A stretch of DNA of 5,538 bases from Lachnospiraceae bacterium (lineage in GTDB: Bacteria > Bacillota_A > Clostridia > Lachnospirales > Lachnospiraceae): positions 1 to 5,538 of the forward strand of contig JAFZJK010000076.1 in assembly GCA_017553965.1 (NCBI GenBank). The letters are read 5' to 3'. Under the pieces are notes generated by a model. It saw only the letters and a list, made by a program, of their open reading frames with translations, ran no database searches and was not told the origin of the DNA. Shown here one piece after another: positions 1 through 4,590 of the stretch. Each line of letters opens with the position of its first letter. Positions within the stretch are counted from its first letter, which is position 1. Made by a program: the position numbers and the translations under genes.

Positions 1-1
1 A

Positions 2-844
2 GGTAAAGGACAGCGTATCGGAATATTCGCCGGCAGTGGTGTAGGAAAAAGTACGCTGCTCGGTATGTTTGCAAGAAATACCAGAGCTGACATAAACGTT
101 ATCGCTCTTATCGGAGAGCGTGGAAGAGAGGTACGTGAGTTTATAGAACGAGACCTCGGAGAAGAGGGTATGAGACGTTCTGTGGTAGTAATAGCTACAT
201 CGGATAAGCCTGCCCTTGCCAGAAAAAAAGCAGCCAAAACTGCTACAGCCATAGCAGAATATTTCCGTGACCAGGGTAAGGATGTGCTCCTTATGATGGA
301 CTCACTTACACGTTTTTCAATGGCTCAGCGTGAGATAGGTCTGGCAGCGGGTGAACCTCCCGTATCACGTGGATATCCGCCGAGTGTTTACTCGGAGATG
401 CCAAAGCTTTTGGAGCGCGCCGGAAAAGGTGCTGTAGGCTCTATTACAGGGCTATATACCGTACTTGTAGACGGTGATGATTTTAACGAGCCTATAACCG
501 ATACCGCAAGAGGTATATTAGACGGACATATAGTGCTTTCGAGAAAGATAGCGGCCAAAGGGCATTACCCTGCTATCGATGTACTCTCGAGCATATCCCG
601 TGTTATGAGCTCGATAGTTACCAAGGAACAGAAAAAGCTCGCGGCTGAGCTTAAAATGGTAATGGCTACATATAACGAATCGGAAGACCTTATAAATATC
701 GGTGCGTATAAGCCCGGAGCAAACAAGAACATCGATTATGCGATCGAGAAGATCGATGCGGTAAATGCTTTTCTGTGTCAGGGAACCGATGAAAAGTTTA
801 CCTTCGATCAGACGTTAGCCGAGCTTAAGGCGATTTTTGAATGA
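2..844 (+). CDS. fliI: FliI, flagellar type III export ATPase (3' part, start outside window)
   Basis: Peripheral ATPase of the flagellar type III export apparatus. It works at the cytoplasmic face of the basal body with FliH and FliJ to unfold and load substrates. The reading frame is open from base 2, giving 280 residues before a TGA at 842-844; ATG 65 is internal, not the start. Visible motifs are the Walker A loop GSGVGKST (bases 32-55; Lys at visible residue 16), [10 protein letters not shown] with the catalytic Glu at visible residue 39, and Walker B LLMMD with Asp at visible residue 100. Spacings of 23 and 61 residues match K188, E211 and D272 of Salmonella Fli[16 protein letters not shown] and SISRVM (candidate arginine finger) follow. 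Full-length FliI is about 435-440 residues, so roughly 160 residues (the N-terminal domain) lie upstream. The related F1/V-type subunits and virulence ATPases (YscN type) are excluded by the flagellar neighbours. The coding frame shows no lesion. Confidence 0.97.
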   Translation, partial: GKGQRIGIFAGSGVGKSTLLGMFARNTRADINVIALIGERGREVREFIERDLGEEGMRRSVVVIATSDKPALARKKAAKTATAIAEYFRDQGKDVLLMMDSLTRFSMAQREIGLAAGEPPVSRGYPPSVYSEMPKLLERAGKGAVGSITGLYTVLVDGDDFNEPITDTARGILDGHIVLSRKIAAKGHYPAIDVLSSISRVMSSIVTKEQKKLAAELKMVMATYNESEDLINIGAYKPGANKNIDYAIEKIDAVNAFLCQGTDEKFTFDQTLAELKAIFE

Positions 845-862
845 GGATAAAAGGTACGTGTT

Positions 863-1309
863 ATGACTAAGTTTACTTTCCGCCTGGAAAGTATCCTGTC
901 CATTAAGTTAAAGCTTGAGGAACAGGCCAAGATGGAATTCGGTGCCGCCAAGATGAAGCTTAATGAGGAACAGGATAAACTTGAAGGGCTTTTCGATAAG
1001 AAAAGTGAATACGAGGAAGAGCTTAAAAGGCTTTACAGCGATGATCTGGATGTAAAACGTATAAACGGGACAGCCAGGGCTATCGATATCGTGGATGAGC
1101 AGATCAAACTGCAGAAATATGCCGTAAAGCGTGCTGAAAAACAGGTCGATCTGGCCACACAGAAGCTTAATACCGTTATGCAGGAAAGAAAGAGCATGGA
1201 AAAGCTCAAGGAAAACAGATTCGCTGAGTACATGAGAGAGTATAACGAGGAAGAAAGCAAGCAGACTGACGAGCTTATAAGCTATCAGTACGGCAAGGTT
1301 GAAGAGTAG
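863..1309 (+). CDS. fliJ: FliJ, flagellar export coiled-coil protein
   Basis: Soluble component of the flagellar export apparatus. By family knowledge it is an antiparallel coiled coil that inserts into the FliI hexamer like the gamma stalk of F1 and links it to the FlhA gate, also helping to recycle export chaperones. The 148-residue length almost equals the 147 of Salmonella FliJ. The protein is nearly all charged heptad-like helix, rich in Lys, Glu and Gln, with no membrane segment. It opens with the family pattern FTFRLESILSIKLKLEEQAK at residues 4-23, and the helix is broken around residues 58-68. It starts 18 nt after the fliI stop; AAAGG at 850-854 sits 8 nt before the ATG, and a second purine run GAGGA overlaps the fliI stop. 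Sequence alone would only say coiled coil; the position directly after fliI makes the call. Confidence 0.93.
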   Translation: MTKFTFRLESILSIKLKLEEQAKMEFGAAKMKLNEEQDKLEGLFDKKSEYEEELKRLYSDDLDVKRINGTARAIDIVDEQIKLQKYAVKRAEKQVDLATQKLNTVMQERKSMEKLKENRFAEYMREYNEEESKQTDELISYQYGKVEE

Positions 1310-1317
1310 AGGTTGAT

Positions 1318-2115
1318 ATGGCTAAAAAAGACAAGAATAACGAAAATGTGGAAGAGAAAGGCGAGGGTATAGGCAGCAAAATAGGTACTATAGTACTTAT
1401 TATCATTATCGTGCTTGTATGGCTTGCTATTTTTGCACTTCTTGTAAAAATGGATGTCGGAGGTATGGGTACTAAATTAAGACCGCTCATAAAGGATGTA
1501 CCGGTACTGAATATGATATTACCCGAAGTTGACGATGACGTGCTCATTGCCGAGAAAAATTATCCGTACAAAAATATCGATGAGGCTGTTGAGGTCATAA
1601 AGAAGCTTGAGGCAGAGATCGATGAGCTGAAAAATAACGCCGATGCTTCTTCTAAGAGGATCATAGAGTTGCAGAATGAGGTGGCAAGGCTTAAGAAATT
1701 CGAGGATGACCAGGCTGCATTTGAGGAGAGAGTAAGAAGATTTGACGAAAAGGTTGTATTTAATTCAAATGCACCGGATATAGAGGAATACAAGAAGTTT
1801 TACGAGGAGATCAACCCCGAAAATGCAGAAGAGATCTACAGACAGGTTATAGAGCAGCTGGCATATGACAATATGATCAAGGAAAAAGCCGACCTGCTTA
1901 AAAACATGAAGGCAGCACAGGCGGCTGCAGCACTTGAAGAAATGACCGCCGACCTTGAGTACACCTGTAAGATACTTTTAAGCATGAAACCTGTTGAAGC
2001 GACTGCGATTATGGACAAGATGGACTCTCTGTTTGTAGCCCGTCTGCTCCAGACCATGCACGACATGGACGAGGCATATTATAAAAAGATCTCAAAGAAT
2101 TTTACAACCGAATAA
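1318..2115 (+). CDS. ylxF: YlxF/MotE-like membrane protein with C-terminal MgtE_N-type domain
   Basis: A 265-residue protein with a short charged N-terminus (1-21), one strong transmembrane helix (about 22-43, dominated by Ile, Leu and Val), a linker, a coiled coil (about 87-146) and a helical C-terminal domain (about 168-250). The last contains the repeated pattern LLKNMKAAQAAAALEEM and LLSMKPVEATAIMDKM typical of MgtE_N domains, the armadillo-like fold also related to FliG. The topology is probably N-in with the bulk outside the membrane, but this cannot be proved from sequence. The same slot between fliJ and fliK holds ylxF in Bacillus subtilis, and alphaproteobacterial MotE is a related periplasmic chaperone of motility proteins. 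The exact role in Firmicutes is not settled; a link to the stator or basal body is inference. The ATG lies 8 nt after the fliJ stop and its ribosome site AGAGG (1308-1312) overlaps that stop, which suggests translational coupling. Confidence 0.8.
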   Translation: MAKKDKNNENVEEKGEGIGSKIGTIVLIIIIVLVWLAIFALLVKMDVGGMGTKLRPLIKDVPVLNMILPEVDDDVLIAEKNYPYKNIDEAVEVIKKLEAEIDELKNNADASSKRIIELQNEVARLKKFEDDQAAFEERVRRFDEKVVFNSNAPDIEEYKKFYEEINPENAEEIYRQVIEQLAYDNMIKEKADLLKNMKAAQAAAALEEMTADLEYTCKILLSMKPVEATAIMDKMDSLFVARLLQTMHDMDEAYYKKISKNFTTE

Positions 2116-2127
2116 AAAAATTTGATT

Positions 2128-2173
2128 TTTTTCGGCAGAAGAGGTTACGAAAATGACCTTTTCTGCCGAAAAA
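2128..2173 (+). promoter_or_regulatory. Long intergenic RNA hairpin, 20 bp stem, 6-nt loop
   Basis: Bases 2128-2147 pair without interruption with 2154-2173, leaving a CGAAAA loop (2148-2153). Two of the 20 pairs are G-U (2141/2160 and 2146/2155). The core is CGGCAGAA/TTCTGCCG. The T tract is in the 5' arm and pairs with A residues in the 3' arm, and no U tract follows on the + strand, so it is not a normal intrinsic terminator. It begins 12 nt after the ylxF-like stop and ends 42 nt before the fliK SD. A role as a 3'-end stabiliser or RNase III-type processing site separating fliI-fliJ-ylxF from fliK message is inference. Confidence 0.72.
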
Positions 2174-2215
2174 TATATAGAGTGAATTTTATGTTTTTTA
2201 CTCTGAATATTCAGG

Positions 2216-2223
2216 AAAGGAGG
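2216..2223 (+). promoter_or_regulatory. Strong Shine-Dalgarno that sets the fliK start
   Basis: AAAGGAGG is a near-perfect match to the 16S rRNA 3' end and lies 6 nt before ATG 2230. The upstream in-frame TTG at 2122 has no comparable site. This is the best ribosome site in the window and decides the fliK start. Confidence 0.9.
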
Positions 2224-2229
2224 AAGAGG

Positions 2230-3552
2230 ATGACAGCAGTTAATTTGAACGCTTTGGGAAGTGTTCAGCAGATCGTTCAGCCGGCATCGGTAACTCCGGT
2301 AAAAGCAGCAGATACTGCAAAGACTGATTTCGCCAAGGTCATGAACGGCAAGGTAAGCGAACGCGGAGCTAATGCAAGAGTTAATCCTGAGGACGGAGTA
2401 AAGACAAATACTCCTACCACACGTAAGGAAATAACCAATTCCGACAGAACAAAAGCTTTTTCAAAACAGGAAAAGAAGCCTGTGAGCAAGAAAGAGCAGT
2501 TGGCTCCCGAGACAGCAAACGAGATGATGGCCGGTGCGGCACAGGTGTTAAACATTACACCCGAGGAATTAAAACAGGCACTTGATGCTTTGGGACTCGA
2601 GCTTGGTGATCTTACCGACAGAAACAATGTTGCACAGCTTATCCTGATGCTTAACGGATCCGGAGATATTTCGGATATGCTTATAGACAACGGGATGCTT
2701 GAGACGTTTAACGAACTGAATGATTTTATAGCTGAAACACTTGAAACATCAGGCATGAGTGCCGAGGAGTTTAAGAACGCTCTTGAGGTATTCGGGAAAA
2801 ACAACGGAAATGAAGTGACCGAGGTAAAGCCCGAGCTTAGCGAAAGAGTTGAAGCAGAAAAGCCCATTGATGTCGACGGCGAGGTTTCAAATGAAGCAGC
2901 TATCGGACAGACCGAAGAAGCAATAACCTTTGAGGTTACAAGATCGGGTGAGGAAGGTAGCAGCACAGGTTTTTCAGACAGATCATCTAAGGGTACGGAA
3001 CAGGATGTGCATACAGTAACAGGTGCAGTTGAAGGTTTTGTAAGAAATCTTGAGATGACGGTAGAACAGACCGGTGAAGTAGTCGAAGAACAGCAGGTTA
3101 GTATCCGTGATATCGTATACCAGGTGGTACAGAGGATCAGAGTTAATATCTCTCCTGAAAACACCAGCCTTGAGATGAGACTTAATCCCGAGAATCTCGG
3201 AAGAGTTTCGATCAATATCACATCTAACAACGGAGTTATGACAGCCAGGATCGATACCGAAAACCAAAAGGCAAGAGAAGCTATCGAGAGCCAGCTTCAG
3301 ATACTCAAGGAAAACATCGAAGCCAAGGGTATCAAGGTTGAAGCAGTGGAAGTAAGGATCTCCGATTTCAACATGGCTAACAATACCGAAACCGGTAATA
3401 ATGAGCAAAGCGCAAACGGTGAAGAAAACCGCGGTAGCAGAAGAAACCGTCAGGTATTCGAACAGGGTACGGAAGATGAGATAACCGAAGCCCAGAGGAT
3501 AGCCAGAGAAGTACTTGCAGACACAGGAAGTACGGTAAGTTACAGAGCATAA
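2230..3552 (+). CDS. fliK: FliK, flagellar hook-length control protein
   Basis: Secreted molecular ruler that measures the hook during assembly and, through its C-terminal domain contacting FlhB, switches export from hook to filament substrates. The start at 2230 gives 440 residues beginning MTAVNLNALG. The N-terminal part (1-95) is low-complexity and Lys/Thr/Ala rich. Residues 97-190 are helical, with two similar segments, ITPEELKQALDALG (109-122) and MSAEEFKNALEVFG (176-189). Residues 191-290 are an acidic, flexible linker. The C-terminal Flg_hook domain spans about 291-381, with the family core MRLNPENLGRV (316-326) followed by alternating hydrophobic strands and a helix. A charged, Asn-rich tail (385-440) ends the protein. 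There is no Cys or Trp from residue 1 on, common for secreted flagellar proteins; the rejected upstream extension would add a Cys. The poorly conserved N-terminal half is normal for FliK. Confidence 0.93.
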   Translation: MTAVNLNALGSVQQIVQPASVTPVKAADTAKTDFAKVMNGKVSERGANARVNPEDGVKTNTPTTRKEITNSDRTKAFSKQEKKPVSKKEQLAPETANEMMAGAAQVLNITPEELKQALDALGLELGDLTDRNNVAQLILMLNGSGDISDMLIDNGMLETFNELNDFIAETLETSGMSAEEFKNALEVFGKNNGNEVTEVKPELSERVEAEKPIDVDGEVSNEAAIGQTEEAITFEVTRSGEEGSSTGFSDRSSKGTEQDVHTVTGAVEGFVRNLEMTVEQTGEVVEEQQVSIRDIVYQVVQRIRVNISPENTSLEMRLNPENLGRVSINITSNNGVMTARIDTENQKAREAIESQLQILKENIEAKGIKVEAVEVRISDFNMANNTETGNNEQSANGEENRGSRRNRQVFEQGTEDEITEAQRIAREVLADTGSTVSYRA

Positions 3553-3574
3553 AACTTATGCGGAAAGGAGAAAA

Positions 3575-4063
3575 ATGGCAGATAACAACATAGGAATGGG
3601 AATGACCGGTAAGGTTGATACTTATGAGTATGTCCGCAAAGCCACCGGTACCGAAAAATCCGATACACGCGGGACTACGGATCTCGGAAAGGATGCTTTC
3701 TTACAGCTCCTTGTATGCCAGATGCAGAACCAGGATCCCATGAATCCTAACAGTGATACCGAATATGTAGCACAGTTGGCACAGTTCTCACAGCTTGAAC
3801 AGCTTCAGAACTTAAGCAACGAATCAGAAAAATCACAGGCATTCTCACTTGTAGGAAAGTATTGTGTATTCCAGGTTAAGGATTCAAACGGTAATGTTTC
3901 TTATCCTGAAGGCTTGATCGATTCGGTTAATATTTCAGGCAAGAATGTAACCTTAACAGTAGGAGAAAACAGTTACAAGTACGAAGAGCTTTACACTGTT
4001 ATGAACAGTGCAGCGGCAGCAGCCGGCGAGGATGTAACAGAGGAAGCAAGCGAGGAAGTTTAA
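3575..4063 (+). CDS. flgD: FlgD, hook-capping / hook assembly scaffold protein (short form)
   Basis: Exported cap protein that sits at the tip of the growing hook and guides polymerisation of FlgE; it is absent from the finished flagellum. The 162 residues carry the full N-terminal signature: LGKDAFLQLL (37-46), QMQNQDPMNP (49-58) and EYVAQLAQFSQLEQLQN (63-79), then SLVGKYCVF (91-99). A small beta-rich segment (about 111-142) matches the Tudor-like part of FlgD. The Ig-like insert of proteobacterial FlgD (about 230 residues in total) is missing, as is usual in Firmicutes. The tail is unusual: five alanines followed by EDVTEEASEEV. Cys occurs at 48 and 97. AAAGGAG (3564-3570) is 4 nt before the ATG, and the gap to fliK is 22 nt. 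Confidence 0.95.
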   Translation: MADNNIGMGMTGKVDTYEYVRKATGTEKSDTRGTTDLGKDAFLQLLVCQMQNQDPMNPNSDTEYVAQLAQFSQLEQLQNLSNESEKSQAFSLVGKYCVFQVKDSNGNVSYPEGLIDSVNISGKNVTLTVGENSYKYEELYTVMNSAAAAAGEDVTEEASEEV

Positions 4064-4092
4064 GCCTGATCTTTCTGGGATAAGGAGACGAA

Positions 4093-4485
4093 ATGGCAAT
4101 TGATGTTTTTAACAGATTTCCTTCCGTCCCTATAGTAACGGGTCCGAAGGACTTAAGATCTGATATTAAAGAAAAACGACCGGTAAGAGAGGGCGCCTCG
4201 TTTGAAAGCATACTGAAGGCAAAAACTTCCGGAAACGGGGAGCTTAAGATATCAAAACATGCAGGTGAAAGGCTTCTGCAGAGAAATATAGACTTAACGG
4301 ATAACCAGTGGCAAAGACTTGAATCCGGAGTAAAGAGAGCAGAGCAAAAGGGCATAAGAGAATCTCTTATCATGGTTGATGATGTGGCTTTTATAGTCAA
4401 TGTAAACAGTAACACGGTGATAACCGCGGTAGATGAAAACGACGACAAGGTTTTCACCAATATAGACGGAGCAGTTATAGCTTAA
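4093..4485 (+). CDS. TIGR02530-type flagellar operon protein of unknown function
   Basis: A 130-residue soluble protein with no membrane segment or signal peptide. Residues 34-130 show the hallmarks of the small flagellar operon family known as TIGR02530 (Flagellar_put): SFESIL (36-41), ISKHAGERLLQRNIDL (53-68), a helix with AEQKGIRESLIMVDD (83-97), AFIVNVNSNTVITA (99-112) and the C-terminal FTNIDGAVI (121-129). Recognition is by pattern memory; a profile search would confirm it. Members usually lie between flgD and flgE, as here, which suggests a job in hook assembly or export, but I know of no established biochemical role. It is not the FlbD/SwrD family, which lies after flgE in Bacillus and is about half this size. 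AAGGAG (4082-4087) is 5 nt before the ATG and the gap to flgD is 29 nt. Confidence 0.87.
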   Translation: MAIDVFNRFPSVPIVTGPKDLRSDIKEKRPVREGASFESILKAKTSGNGELKISKHAGERLLQRNIDLTDNQWQRLESGVKRAEQKGIRESLIMVDDVAFIVNVNSNTVITAVDENDDKVFTNIDGAVIA

Positions 4486-4515
4486 AATACGCTGGACCTT
4501 TTTAAGGAGAGCGCA

Positions 4516-4541
4516 CGGCAGTTGATCGCCTGATACTGCCG
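4516..4541 (+). promoter_or_regulatory. Stem-loop CGGCAGT/ACTGCCG in flgE leader (possible antiterminator)
   Basis: Bases 4516-4522 pair perfectly with 4535-4541. Inside, after a two-base bulge, ATC (4525-4527) can pair with GAT (4532-4534) around a 4-base loop. The CGGCAG/CTGCCG core is the same as in the hairpin before fliK. The 3' arm is also the 5' arm of the next, terminator-like stem, so the two cannot form together. The regulatory role is inferred. Confidence 0.5.
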
Positions 4542-4557
4542 GATTAAGCAGTTTTTT
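4535..4557 (+). terminator. Weak intrinsic-terminator-like stem with T6 in flgE leader
   Basis: ACTGC (4535-4539) pairs with GCAGT (4548-4552) around an 8-base loop and runs straight into a tract of six T (4552-4557). The shape is that of an intrinsic terminator, but five base pairs is short. It could only attenuate, not end, transcription, since flgE follows without another visible promoter. It competes with the 7-bp stem just upstream. Confidence 0.35.
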
Positions 4558-4560
4558 AGA

Positions 4561-4575
4561 GCAATCGGTGATTGC
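4561..4575 (+). promoter_or_regulatory. Small hairpin next to the flgE ribosome site
   Basis: GCAATC (4561-4566) pairs perfectly with GATTGC (4570-4575) around GGT. The motif GATTG recurs at 4577-4581, where its last G is the first base of the flgE SD. CAATC can therefore pair with either copy, and the second choice would touch the ribosome site. Confidence 0.5.
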
Positions 4576-4580
4576 AGATT

Positions 4581-4584
4581 GGAG
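4581..4584 (+). promoter_or_regulatory. Shine-Dalgarno of flgE
   Basis: GGAG lies 6 nt before ATG 4591 and 9 nt before the second in-frame ATG at 4594. The 4591 start gives MMRSLYSGVSGL, the usual N-terminus of clostridial FlgE as far as I recall, so it is preferred. It is weaker than the fliK site although FlgE is the more abundant product. Confidence 0.75.
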
Positions 4585-4590
4585 TTCATT

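Larger units (their letters stand above)
2116..2229 (+). other. Structured 114-nt gap between ylxF-like gene and fliK
   Basis: The longest gap in the window. In order it holds an A/T-rich stretch, a 20-bp hairpin (2128-2173), a weaker stem AGAGTGAA/TTTACTCT (2179-2186 with 2197-2204, one G-U pair), a 12-base perfect palindrome CTGAATATTCAG (2203-2214) and a strong SD. The weak stem and the palindrome overlap by two bases. A frame opening at TTG 2122 runs through it into fliK, but it lacks an SD and looks accidental. No sigma-A or sigma-28 promoter with both boxes was found. Confidence 0.7.
4486..4590 (+). other. Structured 105-nt leader between TIGR02530 gene and flgE
   Basis: Non-coding gap preceding flgE. 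In order it contains a small CCTT/AAGG stem (4497-4507), an orphan AAGGAG (4504-4509) with no credible start after it, a 7-bp stem (4516-4541), an overlapping 5-bp stem followed by T6 (4535-4557), a 6-bp stem with 3-nt loop (4561-4575) and the flgE SD (4581-4584). No ATG occurs before 4591. The density of inverted repeats is far higher than in the other short gaps of the operon. Confidence 0.65.

Noticed and set aside
31..37. CGGCAGT in fliI as a third copy of the hairpin core
   Set aside because: No CTGCCG partner is nearby, and the bases encode part of the Walker A region.
1033..2066. Several 75-90 residue - strand frames opposite fliJ and the ylxF-like gene
   Set aside because: They are Ser/Leu-rich antisense shadows of Lys/Glu-rich coiled-coil genes, with no start signals.
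2128..2173. Reading the hairpin before fliK as a Rho-independent terminator
   Set aside because: The T tract is in the 5' arm and the 3' side continues AAAAATATATAG, with no U tract after the stem on +. On the - strand the T run starts several bases after the stem and there is no convergent gene.
2146..2178. Sigma-28/sigma-D promoter suggested by GCCGAAAAA (2165-2173)
   Set aside because: The -10 match is partial, no clear TAAA box lies about 15 nt upstream, and the bases are explained by the hairpin arm.
2277..3230. 317-residue open frame on the - strand opposite fliK
   Set aside because: It is the shadow of fliK codon usage, Ser/Phe/Cys-rich, without a ribosome site or recognisable domain; the fliK product on the + strand is clear.
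4522..4533. Leader peptide starting at TTG 4522
   Set aside because: It would have only three codons, with long (12 nt) spacing from AAGGAG; not annotated as a gene.
4486..4590. Cyclic-di-GMP riboswitch before flgE
   Set aside because: Such switches occur before clostridial flagellar genes, but the conserved core and tetraloop/receptor of the GEMM class and the pseudoknot of class II could not be found.
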